From Dyadobacter sp. CY261 (GTDB taxonomy: Bacteria; Bacteroidota; Bacteroidia; Cytophagales; Spirosomataceae): a DNA stretch of 64,000 bases. The translations under genes and the position numbers were made by a program. The stretch covers positions 62,001-126,000 of the forward strand of contig NZ_JAKCPW010000008.1 of assembly GCF_021440085.1 (NCBI RefSeq), written 5' to 3'. The notes beneath the pieces are model-generated. The model searched no databases. It was not told where the DNA came from and saw only the letters and a list, made by a program, of their open reading frames with translations. The number at the start of each line of letters is the position of its first letter. Position 1 is the first letter of the stretch. Shown here in pieces: positions 55,364 through 63,680 of this stretch.

Positions 55364-56164
55364 TTACTTCGCAAACCCCTCAATCCCTAGCCCGAACAAA
55401 GCAAAATCATACTTCACAGGATCATTCGGATCGAGCAGGCGTAAGGATGCGGTGAGTTCAGTGGCAGTTTGCCAGTTGGTAACGGGGCGTTTGATGAGGC
55501 CCAGCACGCGCGCCACGCGGTCGACGTGGACGTCACATGGGCAGACGAGTTGAGAGGGGCGGATGGTGTTCCAAATCCCGAAGTCGACGCCGTGGTTGTC
55601 TTTGCGGACCATCCAGCGCAGGAACATATTCAGACGCTTGCACGAGGATTTGCGCACGGGAGTGGCAATGTGCTTACGCGTACGTAAGAGGAAATTTTCG
55701 GAGTTTGAAAAAAGGTTATGGAAGCCTATCAGCCCTTTTTCGATGGTAATATCGTTGGGTGTCATATGACTGCTGAAAGCAAATTCCAGCGAATCATGAA
55801 CTTTGTAGTATTCCTGAAAAAAATGCAGAAAATAGAGCGTGTCGGTGGCGTTGAATGTGCGGTGTTTGAAATGCAGGAACGGTTTCAGGTCGCTTTCGTG
55901 GTGATTGCGTACGAAATCGTACGGCGCATTGTCCATTAATGCGGCTAATTCCAGACATTTATTGATAATGGTTTTCCGTTGCCCCCAAGCGAGAATAGCT
56001 GCCCAAAAGCCCATGATTTCAATATCCTGTTTTGACGAAAACCGGTGCGGAATGCTGATGGGATCGAAAGGGATGAAATCCGGTTGGTTGTACTGTTCGA
56101 CTTTTTCGTCCAGCAATTCGCCAACGTAGGATGGTGGGTAGCCAGTTTGATCAGTGTCTGGCAT
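55364..56164 (-). CDS. TIGR02757/DUF2400 family protein
   Basis: 266 residues from the ATG at 56164. Conserved stretches include DFIPFDPISIPHRFSSKQDIEIMGFWAAILAWGQRKTII, FLRWMVRKDNHGVDFGIW and LVCPCDVHVDRVARVLGL. The last resembles a helix-hairpin-helix DNA glycosylase core, but the catalytic role is not established. The family is widespread in Bacteroidota. It overlaps the upstream small membrane gene by 14 bases, so the two are probably cotranslated. Confidence 0.85.
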   Translation of the reverse strand: MPDTDQTGYPPSYVGELLDEKVEQYNQPDFIPFDPISIPHRFSSKQDIEIMGFWAAILAWGQRKTIINKCLELAALMDNAPYDFVRNHHESDLKPFLHFKHRTFNATDTLYFLHFFQEYYKVHDSLEFAFSSHMTPNDITIEKGLIGFHNLFSNSENFLLRTRKHIATPVRKSSCKRLNMFLRWMVRKDNHGVDFGIWNTIRPSQLVCPCDVHVDRVARVLGLIKRPVTNWQTATELTASLRLLDPNDPVKYDFALFGLGIEGFAK

Positions 56165-56363
56165 GGCTACCTCCAAACAGGTAAGCCAGCACACGTGAAA
56201 TACCTGAAAAAATCATCACGATCCCTGAAAAGAGGAATGTAAAAATGGCTATAAATGGATACAAGAGCGTAAACATAACGGTCCAAACCTTATATCCTGT
56301 CGTATTCTTGAGCGCTTCCCGCTCTTCTTCTCTTTTGGAACGAAACTGTGGTGCGTGTTTCAT
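56151..56363 (-). CDS. Small membrane protein of unknown function
   Basis: 70 residues with a charged N-terminus (FRSKREEEREALK) and one long or two short membrane segments (VMFTLLYPFIAIFTFLFSGIVMIFSGISRVLAYLF). I do not know its role. Its 3' end overlaps the start of the TIGR02757 gene by 14 bases, and the LysM gene on the same strand ends 18 bases upstream of its ATG region. Confidence 0.6.
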   Translation of the reverse strand: MKHAPQFRSKREEEREALKNTTGYKVWTVMFTLLYPFIAIFTFLFSGIVMIFSGISRVLAYLFGGSHARH

Positions 56364-56381
56364 AATATATCTTAGCCGTAT

Positions 56382-57371
56382 TTACTCAAGATAACTCACT
56401 ACGGCCCTGAATCGTTTGCTGTTGGGAGAAACTTTTTCAAATGCGCGTGACGAGAGCTTGATCACAATATCGTCATTGACGCTAGTGTCGGGTATGCGTC
56501 CTATAATGCGGACGATGATTTTTTCCTGATTGTATTCATTCAAAACCTCCACCAACGAACCGATTGGCGCGGTGCGGTGTAAACCCAGGAATTTGCTCGT
56601 ACTTTCGTCCGTTTCTATTACTTCAGCCAGGCCGGATTCAGATTTGCGTTTGCTTTTAACCACTTTGGGTGGCGCTACTTCTTCGACAGGCTTCACCACT
56701 TTTTCGGGAACGGCGGTCTTCGCTTTTACGGAATCTTTCACAACCGTTGTAGCAACTTTTGGTGCAGGTGGCGTGGCTGCTGGTACTGCAGCTTTTTCGG
56801 CGCCTTTTTCACTGACAATCAGCTCCTGGCCATCTTTCAAATTATCGTCCGTGAGATTGTTCCATTTGCGGAGATCAGCCATTAACACGCCGTATTTGAC
56901 TGCAACGCGGTAAAGGGTCTGCCCTGGCTCCACTTTGTGGACACCGTTGGCGGGTGGCGAAGTGGCTGGCGCGGATGGTGCCGAGGTACTGGTAGCAACA
57001 GCCGGCGTATCGACAACGGGCTTAACTTCCTTCACCTCAGCCTTCACAAGCTCCTTTTTGTCTTCTTTTTTATCCTCTTTTTTGCCATCCTTTTTAGTAA
57101 CCTTTGGCGTGTAAGGCACCCTGATAGTCTGTCCGGACTGAATTTGATCGTTCATGCCCGGATTGGCTTCGCGCAGTGCCTGAATGGTCGTTCCGTATTG
57201 ACGCACGACGGCAAACATCGTCTGCCCCTGGTTAACCTTATGTATAACGAAGATCTTCCCCCCTACCTTCTCGACCCCGACGGAGTCAACAGCAATCAAT
57301 CCCTTTGCCCGGGCACTCGTCAAATCTGTCATCAATCCTGCCAAAAGGGCCAGGCAAAAAATGTATTTCAT
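56382..57371 (-). CDS. LysM protein with C-terminal double-psi beta-barrel domain
   Basis: 329 residues. A signal peptide (ending ARA) is followed by two LysM domains (about 40-90, HKVNQGQTMFAVVRQYGTTIQALREANPG; about 148-190, HKVEPGQTLYRVAVKYGVLMADLRKWNN), separated by a Lys/Glu-rich linker and then a Pro/Val/Lys-rich linker. The C-terminus (about 260-329, FLGLHRTAPIGSLVEVLNEYNQEKIIVRIIGRIPDT) is a double-psi barrel like RlpA. It should bind peptidoglycan in the periplasm. Whether it cleaves glycan as RlpA does cannot be read from here. Confidence 0.87.
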   Translation of the reverse strand: MKYIFCLALLAGLMTDLTSARAKGLIAVDSVGVEKVGGKIFVIHKVNQGQTMFAVVRQYGTTIQALREANPGMNDQIQSGQTIRVPYTPKVTKKDGKKEDKKEDKKELVKAEVKEVKPVVDTPAVATSTSAPSAPATSPPANGVHKVEPGQTLYRVAVKYGVLMADLRKWNNLTDDNLKDGQELIVSEKGAEKAAVPAATPPAPKVATTVVKDSVKAKTAVPEKVVKPVEEVAPPKVVKSKRKSESGLAEVIETDESTSKFLGLHRTAPIGSLVEVLNEYNQEKIIVRIIGRIPDTSVNDDIVIKLSSRAFEKVSPNSKRFRAVVSYLE

Positions 57372-57374
57372 TTA

Positions 57375-58163
57375 TTATGAAAGCGTTAAACTCGAAAACT
57401 CGTTGCTATTTTTCAGATAAACCAATGTAGACGCTTTCAGCATCATCGTTGAGCGACCCGTTCCTTCCCTCTGCTCCGATAGCTTCTCGTGTAAGACATG
57501 TCGCTTCTGATCGGTTACTATGAGGAGGTATTGCACTGTTTTATCTTGCTCGTAAATATAATAAGAAAAGATTATATAGGGCCTTTTCTCCAGGTAATCA
57601 ATGGCAACCGGGATATGACCGCCCGTCACATCGCCAATAAACTGCGCGAGCCGCTCGAAATACATATTCCCCTCCCTGTAACGAACGGGCTCTTTTAAAA
57701 TTACCTCATCGGCGTTTTCACGCAAACTTGTATCAAAGGGCATTACCTGGCCGGTCGATGCGTTGCAATACATGTGTTTGAAATGATCGCCCTGCTTGGT
57801 AGCGACTTCCAGCAAGTTCTGGTCGACACTTTTTATCAAAATATAGTTAGGTAAGATCCAGGACAATAATCCGGCGGTTTCGTCGACGGCAATAAGGTCG
57901 GTGGGTTCGGGGACTTCGGGATACCTGTAGTTATGCAAGTAGATACGATTGTGCATAAAAGCCGTCAGAGAAGTCCACCAATCGGTACCCTCTACCTGGC
58001 GGTGCCATTTCAGCACCAGGCTGTCAAGGTCAATAACCGCAAATGATACTTCCCGCCGGTCTGGATCACGTAATTCGATGACCCACAATGCACTTCCCGG
58101 ATCCGCATCGGGCATTACCCGCCAGATGTTTTCCGAAAACCGGAACGAAAACAGATTTTGCAA
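57375..58163 (-). CDS. DUF4905-like protein of unknown function
   Basis: 262 residues, no signal peptide. The N-terminal MQNLFSFRFSENIWRVMPDADPGSALWVIELRDPDRREVSFAVIDL and many short strands suggest a beta-propeller-like fold. I associate it with DUF4905, found mostly in Cytophagales, without a known role. It ends 3 bases before the LysM gene on the same strand, so they are probably cotranscribed. Confidence 0.62.
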   Translation of the reverse strand: MQNLFSFRFSENIWRVMPDADPGSALWVIELRDPDRREVSFAVIDLDSLVLKWHRQVEGTDWWTSLTAFMHNRIYLHNYRYPEVPEPTDLIAVDETAGLLSWILPNYILIKSVDQNLLEVATKQGDHFKHMYCNASTGQVMPFDTSLRENADEVILKEPVRYREGNMYFERLAQFIGDVTGGHIPVAIDYLEKRPYIIFSYYIYEQDKTVQYLLIVTDQKRHVLHEKLSEQREGTGRSTMMLKASTLVYLKNSNEFSSLTLS

Positions 58164-58208
58164 TTTTTTACCTTTATTTTGAATTCAAATTAAACTGACA
58201 AGAAACTC

Positions 58209-58952
58209 GTGCGCATTTTAGGAATAATACCGGCCCGCTACGCTTCTACCCGTTTTCCTGCCAAAGCTTTGGTAGATATCGGCGGAAAAAGCATGATCCA
58301 GCGGGTTTACGAACAATCGTCCAAAGCTACGGAACTGGATCAGGTTATCGTAGCCACCGACGATGAAAGAATACTGAACCACGTCCGGGAATTTGGCGGG
58401 CAAGCCGTTATGACATCTCCGGACCACCAGAGCGGCACCGACCGTTGCTATGAAGCACTTGCAAAAACAGAACTCCATTACGATTACGTCATCAACATAC
58501 AGGGCGACGAACCGTTCATCAGCCCCGAGCCGATCGACCATCTCGCCTCAGTTCTGAATGGAGAAACCGAATTGGCTACCTTGGTGAAAATCATCGACAA
58601 TGATGAAATTCTTTTCAATGTAAATGTGCCAAAGGCGGTTTTGAACAAACGGGGTGAAGTTATGTATTTCAGCCGGCAAACGATCCCCTACCTTCGCAAT
58701 GCCCAAAGCCAGGACGAATTTCTGAAATCACATGTTTTTTATAAACACATCGGCATTTACGCTTACCGGACCGATGTGCTGGCGGAAATCACGAAGCTGC
58801 CTGTTTCGTCTCTGGAAAAGGCGGAGGCCCTGGAACAATTGCGCTGGCTGGAAAACGGCTACGCGATCCGCGCCGTTATTACTTCAGACGACTCCCACGG
58901 CGTCGACACGCCTGACGACCTTGACCGTGTTACCAGAAAATTTTTGCCGTAG
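58209..58952 (+). CDS. kdsB: 3-deoxy-manno-octulosonate cytidylyltransferase
   Basis: 247 residues, started at GTG 58209. ILGIIPARYASTRFPAKALVDIGGKSMIQRVYEQ is the nucleotide-binding N-terminus, and VINIQGDEPFISPEPID, YFSRQTIPYLRN and HIGIYAYR are the conserved CMP-KDO synthetase blocks. It activates KDO for lipid A inner-core synthesis in the cytoplasm. It diverges from the DUF4905 gene with a 45-base gap. Confidence 0.96.
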   Translation: MRILGIIPARYASTRFPAKALVDIGGKSMIQRVYEQSSKATELDQVIVATDDERILNHVREFGGQAVMTSPDHQSGTDRCYEALAKTELHYDYVINIQGDEPFISPEPIDHLASVLNGETELATLVKIIDNDEILFNVNVPKAVLNKRGEVMYFSRQTIPYLRNAQSQDEFLKSHVFYKHIGIYAYRTDVLAEITKLPVSSLEKAEALEQLRWLENGYAIRAVITSDDSHGVDTPDDLDRVTRKFLP

Positions 58953-59115
58953 AAAGCCTTTGTGGAATGCATTTTTTACAATACAGGTTAACGTATAAGG
59001 ATAAGCCGTATATTTCTTAAAAAACGTTAAAACCGTTTTACGTATACGACTTGCTTCTGCCGACGCGTTACCCTTTTATTGTTTTGAATTAATTACTACT
59101 TGAAAAAAGAGTCTT

Positions 59116-60681
59116 ATGCAATATAACATCCTTTGGGCCGATGACGAAATAGATCTTCTCAAACCGCACATCATGTTTCTGACCAATAAAGGTTACAACG
59201 TTACGCCCGTCAACAGTGGAGCGGATGCGCTGGACCGCATTGAGAATGACCGGTTTGATATCGTCTTCCTTGATGAGATGATGCCCGGCATGACGGGCCT
59301 CGAAACCCTAGCCCAGATCAAACAGCAGCAACCCAACCTGCCTGTGGTCATGATCACCAAAAGCGAAGAAGAGCATATCATGGAGGACGCTATCGGCTCC
59401 AAAATAGATGATTACCTCATCAAACCGCTGAACCCCAATCAGATATTACTTTCGGTTAAAAAGATATTGGATAATAAGCGTCTGGTAACCGAAAAAACGA
59501 CCCTTAGCTACCAGCAGGAATTTCGCAGCCTGGCGATGCAGTACCAGGACAGGATTGGTCATGAGGAATGGGCTGATATTTACAAAAAGCTCATTTATTG
59601 GGAGCTTGAACTCGAAAGCTCCGACGACCAGGGAATGGCCGAAGTTTTTAGCATGCAGAAGAGCGAAGCCAATGCTAATTTCTGCAAATTCATTGAAGAT
59701 GAGTACGAAGAGTGGCTAAACGATCCGCGTTCCGACAAGCCGATACTTTCGCATCAACTGATGAAACAGAAGGTTTTCCCACATTTGAAAGGTTCAAGCG
59801 AGCCACTGTTCTTCCTGCTGATCGACAACTTCCGTTATGACCAATGGAAGATGATCCAGCCGATTTTACAGGAGTATTTCAATATCGAGGAAGAATCGTC
59901 CTACTACTCCATTTTACCAACCACCACTGGCTACGCACGTAATGCGATCTTCTCAGGTCTCATGCCGAGCGAAATGGAGCGGAAGCACCCGCAATGGTGG
60001 GTAAGCGATGAAAACACTGCTGAAGGTGAAGAAGGTCTGAACAACCACGAGCAGGATTTCCTCCAAAAGCAACTGGAAATGAACCATTTGAATATCAAAT
60101 TTTCATATTCCAAAATTCTGAATACAAACCAGGGCAAGGCATTGGTAGATACATTCAATAACCTGCTGACGAACCAGCTGAATGTCGTTGTCTACAACTT
60201 TGTGGATATGCTTTCCCATGCACGCACCGACGTACAGATGATCAAGGAACTTGCGCCGGACGAAGCTGCCTACCGCTCGATCACCCGTTCTTGGTTCCAG
60301 CATTCACCACTGCTCGATTTCATCCGCAAAGTAGCTGAGAAAAAAGGTCGCCTCATCTTGACAACTGACCACGGTATGATCCGCGTACAAAAACCAGTAA
60401 AAATTATCGGTTACCGCGAAACGAATACGAATCTCCGTTACAAACATGGTAAAAATTTAGGCTTCGACGACAACCATTTGATGGTATGCCGCAAGCCGGA
60501 GCGTATTTTCCTTCCCAAACCACATGTTTCAACTTCGTACGTGTTTACTAAGGAAGATTACTTTTTTGCATATCCGAACAATTACAACCAGTACGTAAAT
60601 CTCTACCGCGACACATTCCAGCACGGAGGCGTCTCGCTCGAAGAGATGATTATTCCGGTGATTGATATGAAGGCTAAATAA
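59116..60681 (+). CDS. porX: PorX, response regulator with PglZ-type phosphatase domain
   Basis: 521 residues. The receiver domain (1-120) has Asp9-Asp10 and phosphoacceptor Asp53 in VFLDEMMPG, with Thr/Lys switch residues in ITKSEEE. The C-terminal half is an alkaline-phosphatase-superfamily (PglZ) domain: FLLIDNFRYDQWK, TTTGYARNAIFSGLMP and LTTDHGMIRV supply metal ligands. In Porphyromonas PorX with PorY controls type IX secretion genes and cleaves oligonucleotides. No porY is adjacent. A bidirectional hairpin follows. Confidence 0.95.
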   Translation: MQYNILWADDEIDLLKPHIMFLTNKGYNVTPVNSGADALDRIENDRFDIVFLDEMMPGMTGLETLAQIKQQQPNLPVVMITKSEEEHIMEDAIGSKIDDYLIKPLNPNQILLSVKKILDNKRLVTEKTTLSYQQEFRSLAMQYQDRIGHEEWADIYKKLIYWELELESSDDQGMAEVFSMQKSEANANFCKFIEDEYEEWLNDPRSDKPILSHQLMKQKVFPHLKGSSEPLFFLLIDNFRYDQWKMIQPILQEYFNIEEESSYYSILPTTTGYARNAIFSGLMPSEMERKHPQWWVSDENTAEGEEGLNNHEQDFLQKQLEMNHLNIKFSYSKILNTNQGKALVDTFNNLLTNQLNVVVYNFVDMLSHARTDVQMIKELAPDEAAYRSITRSWFQHSPLLDFIRKVAEKKGRLILTTDHGMIRVQKPVKIIGYRETNTNLRYKHGKNLGFDDNHLMVCRKPERIFLPKPHVSTSYVFTKEDYFFAYPNNYNQYVNLYRDTFQHGGVSLEEMIIPVIDMKAK

Positions 60682-60700
60682 GTTGAAGCAATACGCAAAA

Positions 60701-60732
60701 AAGGCGTCTGAGTCAACTCAGACGCCCTTTTT
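60701..60732. terminator. Bidirectional terminator between porX and ftsE
   Basis: A 10-bp stem pairs 60703-60712 with 60717-60726 around TCAA. Runs of A upstream and T downstream allow termination of both convergent genes. Confidence 0.88.
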
Positions 60733-60750
60733 CGTTGATACAAAATCGCA

Positions 60751-61431
60751 TCAGCTCATTGTCACTCCGCCATTCTCGCATTTGATCACCCTCGCCGGGA
60801 AGCGTTTCAGGAAGTCGTGATTGTGCGTGGCCATTAGTATCGCAGTACCGGCATTATTGATCGTACGGAAAACCTGCATAATCTGGTCGCCCACTTCCGG
60901 GTCGAGGTTACCTGTTGGCTCATCCGCAAGAAGGATTTGCGGTTCGTTCAGCATAGCACGAGCGATTACGACCCGTTGCTGCTCACCACCGGAGAGCTGA
61001 TGCGGCATTCTTTTCTGGGCAGTTCCCAAGCCCACCTGCATTAACACTTCGGCAATGCGTTTCGAAATTTTCCCTTGTTGCTCCCAACCCGTTGCACGGA
61101 GCACGAATGCGAGGTTATCTTCCACCGAACGATCAGAAAGCAACTGAAAATCCTGGAAAACAATGCCAATGCGGCGACGTAAAAATGGAATATCAACCCT
61201 TTTGATATTGTGCAGCTCATAACCGGCCACTTTGGCAGAACCGGTATGTAGCCATAAATCGGCGTATAATGTTTTTAAAAGCGAACTTTTGCCGCTACCC
61301 GTTCTCCCGATAAGGTAAACGAACTCGCCCTTACTGATCTCGAAATGAACATCGTTCAAAACAGGCCTCTCACCCTGATATATATCTGCCCTTTCCAGTT
61401 TGATTATAGGCTCCGTTGAATCGGTGGTCAT
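60751..61431 (-). CDS. ftsE: Cell division ABC ATPase FtsE
   Basis: 226 residues from the ATG at 61431; the longer open frame to 61536 runs through a palindromic repeat and is not credible. Walker A is GRTGSGKSS, signature LSGGEQQR, Walker B ILLADEPTGNLD, and the H-loop is ATHNHDF. It resembles FtsE closely; partner FtsX is not adjacent, which is usual in Bacteroidota. It couples ATP hydrolysis to septal wall hydrolase control. Confidence 0.88.
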   Translation of the reverse strand: MTTDSTEPIIKLERADIYQGERPVLNDVHFEISKGEFVYLIGRTGSGKSSLLKTLYADLWLHTGSAKVAGYELHNIKRVDIPFLRRRIGIVFQDFQLLSDRSVEDNLAFVLRATGWEQQGKISKRIAEVLMQVGLGTAQKRMPHQLSGGEQQRVVIARAMLNEPQILLADEPTGNLDPEVGDQIMQVFRTINNAGTAILMATHNHDFLKRFPARVIKCENGGVTMS

Positions 61432-61531
61432 GATTGTGCTGTATGGAATGTGGAGCGAAATGCTCGAAATGAATAGTGTGATGAATGTTGATGTTACACT
61501 AAGCAGGCCGCCCAGTGTAACAAACGGCACC

Positions 61532-61600
61532 GTCATCCTGAGCGGAGTCGAAGGATATACGCGACTTCGTGCAATGCACTTCGACTCCGCTCAGTGTGAC
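61532..61600. repeat. REP-like extragenic palindrome
   Basis: A 22-base arm (61532-61553) pairs with 61579-61600 with two or three mismatches around a 25-base loop. The core arm contains CTTCGACTCCGCTCAG, a sequence I have seen as a dispersed palindrome in Bacteroidota genomes. It lies between ftsE and the transaldolase gene. Confidence 0.75.
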
Positions 61601-61610
61601 AATCCTTTGA

Positions 61611-62267
61611 TTAGGAATTCCCTTTCTTGTAGTCAGACAGGAATTTCTCAAGACCGATGTCGGTCAATGGGTGTTTCAGCAGTGCTTCGATCGCGCTCAA
61701 TGGGCCGGTCATTACGTCCGCACCAACTTCTGCGCATTGGATAATGTGCATCGGGTGACGAACGGATGCCGCAAGCACCTGCGTATCGAAACCATAGTTT
61801 CTGTAAATGGTAAGGATTTGCTCAATTAATGCGATACCGTCGGTTGAGATGTCGTCCAAACGACCTACGAATGGAGAAATATAGGTAGCACCGGCTTTCG
61901 CGGCAACAAGCGCCTGGCCTGGCGAGAATATTAGCGTACAGTTGGTACGGACACCTTTGCCGGAGAAATATTTAAGTGCTTTGATACCTTCCTTGATCAT
62001 CGGGATTTTAACCACGATTTTCTCGTCGATCTCTACCAGCTCTTCTCCTTCGCGGATCATACCTTCCAGATCTACCGAAATTACTTCCGCACTTACATCA
62101 CCATCCACGATATCGCAGATAGCTTTGTAGTGGCGCATTATATTATCCTTACCTGTGATTCCTTCTTTTGCCATCAAGGATGGGTTGGTGGTAACACCAT
62201 CTAAAACACCCAGTGCCTGCGCTTCCCGAATTTCATTCAGGTTAGCAGTATCAATGAAAAATTTCAT
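61611..62267 (-). CDS. Transaldolase / fructose-6-phosphate aldolase-like
   Basis: 218 residues, the short class typical of TalC/FSA. FIDTANLNEIREAQALGVLDGVTTNPSLMAKEG is the N-terminal signature and the Schiff-base lysine is Lys87 in KIVVKIPM. It catalyses dihydroxyacetone transfer or aldol cleavage in the pentose phosphate region. Choice between transaldolase and aldolase cannot be made by eye. An SRP RNA gene lies upstream on the same strand. Confidence 0.93.
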   Translation of the reverse strand: MKFFIDTANLNEIREAQALGVLDGVTTNPSLMAKEGITGKDNIMRHYKAICDIVDGDVSAEVISVDLEGMIREGEELVEIDEKIVVKIPMIKEGIKALKYFSGKGVRTNCTLIFSPGQALVAAKAGATYISPFVGRLDDISTDGIALIEQILTIYRNYGFDTQVLAASVRHPMHIIQCAEVGADVMTGPLSAIEALLKHPLTDIGLEKFLSDYKKGNS

Positions 62268-62361
62268 ATTGAAAATTTATTGGTTAGAATATTCCACAAA
62301 AGTAGAAAACCCTGAACAAAAGCAAAAAGAAAGAAAGGGGGAATCGAAGTGGGGAGGAAAT

Positions 62362-62459
62362 AAAAAAAGGCAAACCGAGAATCTCACCGCATCAACCACC
62401 TACCCTTGCTTCCGTCAGGACCTGGGGGATTCGGAAGGAGCTGGTAGTTCCGATTTGCC
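62362..62459 (-). ncRNA. ffs: Signal recognition particle RNA, small bacterial type
   Basis: On the minus strand the conserved SRP core CCAGGTCCTGACGGAAGCA is present (near 62424-62406), corresponding to the Ffh-binding helix 8. The ends pair: GGCAAATCG (62459-62451) with CGGTTTGCC (62377-62369), closing a rod of about 91 bases, followed by a T-tract (TTTTTTTA). The -7 element at 62472-62465 places the start at the first stem base. The RNA directs Ffh to signal peptides. Confidence 0.9.
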
Positions 62460-62464
62460 GGGTG

Positions 62465-62472
62465 CAAAGATA
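62465..62472 (-). promoter_or_regulatory. -7 element of the SRP RNA gene
   Basis: On the minus strand TATCTTTG fits TAnnTTTG. A TTG further upstream is at a slightly short spacing (15 bases). Confidence 0.6.
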
Positions 62473-62519
62473 AGGACATTTTATTAACAAAAAGAAAACA
62501 TTCCTGTGAGCTTTCGCCT

Positions 62520-62527
62520 TACTTTTG
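62520..62527 (+). promoter_or_regulatory. -7 element of the TPR lipoprotein gene
   Basis: TACTTTTG fits TAnnTTTG and lies 26 bases before the ATG at 62554. Confidence 0.5.
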
Positions 62528-62553
62528 TGCGAAACAACTAGAAATGAACCAGT

Positions 62554-63255
62554 ATGCCCCGATTATTTTTTTTATTTTTTCTGATTTTCCTTTACTCCTG
62601 CTCTCAATCCTCTGACGCCTTTCTGCAAAAAGGCAAAGAGCTGATGCAACAGGGCAAGACCCGCGAGGCCATTGAATTTATTAATAAGGCCATCGAAAAA
62701 AGTACAACAAATGCCGACGCTTTCAACCTCCGCGGCGTCGCTTACTACGAATTGAAAGAGTACGACAATGCTCTACTCGATTTCGCCCAGGCAATAAAGT
62801 TGAAACCTGCCTCCTACCGACCCTACTTTAACCGCGCGTTGCTTTATACGGATGAAAATAAGCTGGATTCCGCATTTGCCGACTATAATAAATCGGCCGA
62901 GCTCGCACCCGACACTGCCGACGTTTTCGTGAACCGAGGCCAGTTGCTGGTGCTGATGGACAAAACACCGGAAGCGATCCAGGATTTTGAAAAGGCTACC
63001 AAACTTGACGACAACAATAAGCAAGCATGGTACAATCTCGGCAATACCTACTACCGCGCTCAGGATTACAAAAAAGCCACCTTAGCATTCCGCCAGACCG
63101 TCAAGCTGGATGCCGCATATGGCAAGGCATTCTACGGACTCGGGCTCTCGCAGTGGAACGACGGTGAAAAAGATCTCGGCTGTACGAATTTGAAACAGGC
63201 TCTGAACCTGGGATATAGCGACGCTGCCAACGCGCTGACGCAATTTTGTCAGTAA
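62554..63255 (+). CDS. Tetratricopeptide-repeat lipoprotein
   Basis: 233 residues. The signal ends in a lipobox, FLYSC with Cys16. About six TPR units fill the rest, for example AFNLRGVAYYELKEYDNALLDFAQAIKLKP and QAWYNLGNTYYRAQDYKKATLAFRQTVKLD. It is probably anchored to a membrane on the periplasmic side and acts as a protein-binding scaffold. Partner unknown. Confidence 0.88.
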   Translation: MPRLFFLFFLIFLYSCSQSSDAFLQKGKELMQQGKTREAIEFINKAIEKSTTNADAFNLRGVAYYELKEYDNALLDFAQAIKLKPASYRPYFNRALLYTDENKLDSAFADYNKSAELAPDTADVFVNRGQLLVLMDKTPEAIQDFEKATKLDDNNKQAWYNLGNTYYRAQDYKKATLAFRQTVKLDAAYGKAFYGLGLSQWNDGEKDLGCTNLKQALNLGYSDAANALTQFCQ

Positions 63256-63350
63256 TTGATGTGTTAAAATAACGTCTCCGGCAGTTAATAATCAACCGGT
63301 AACAGCTTTTTAAAATAACCTGACATCGTTCTACATTCAAACCCACTACC

Positions 63351-63680
63351 ATGAGACTTTTAAAGATACTTTTCGGGGTTATATTCGTAATCTTTGCCTA
63401 TCTGCAACTGAACGATCCCGATTCCGGGGTCTGGATAGCAATTTATAGCTTTGCTGCCCTCGGCTGCTTCATGAGTATCCGGGAGCTCTGGCCTCCTTGG
63501 GTATTTTACGCGCTCGCCGCTGGCTATCTCATAGGTGGGATATTGCAATGGCCGCCTGAATTTGAAGGGATTTTCTTCGGTGAAACGGCCATGAGAAGCC
63601 TCAACATCGAGTTGGCGCGCGAATCGCTTGGATTGGGCATCTGTGCAGTCGTTATGGCGGTGCTGGGTAAATGGGGGTGA
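63351..63680 (+). CDS. Transmembrane 220-like small membrane protein
   Basis: 109 residues with four hydrophobic segments. ILFGVIFVIFAYLQLNDPDSGVWIAIYSFAALGCF and the NDPD turn match the TMEM220 family, seen in bacteria and animals. Function unknown. Its TGA (63678-63680) abuts the stop codon of the convergent birA without a spacer. Confidence 0.78.
   Translation: MRLLKILFGVIFVIFAYLQLNDPDSGVWIAIYSFAALGCFMSIRELWPPWVFYALAAGYLIGGILQWPPEFEGIFFGETAMRSLNIELARESLGLGICAVVMAVLGKWG

Noticed and set aside
61432..61536. N-terminal extension of FtsE
   Set aside because: It runs through the palindromic repeat and is hydrophobic without family support; the ATG at 61431 fits FtsE.
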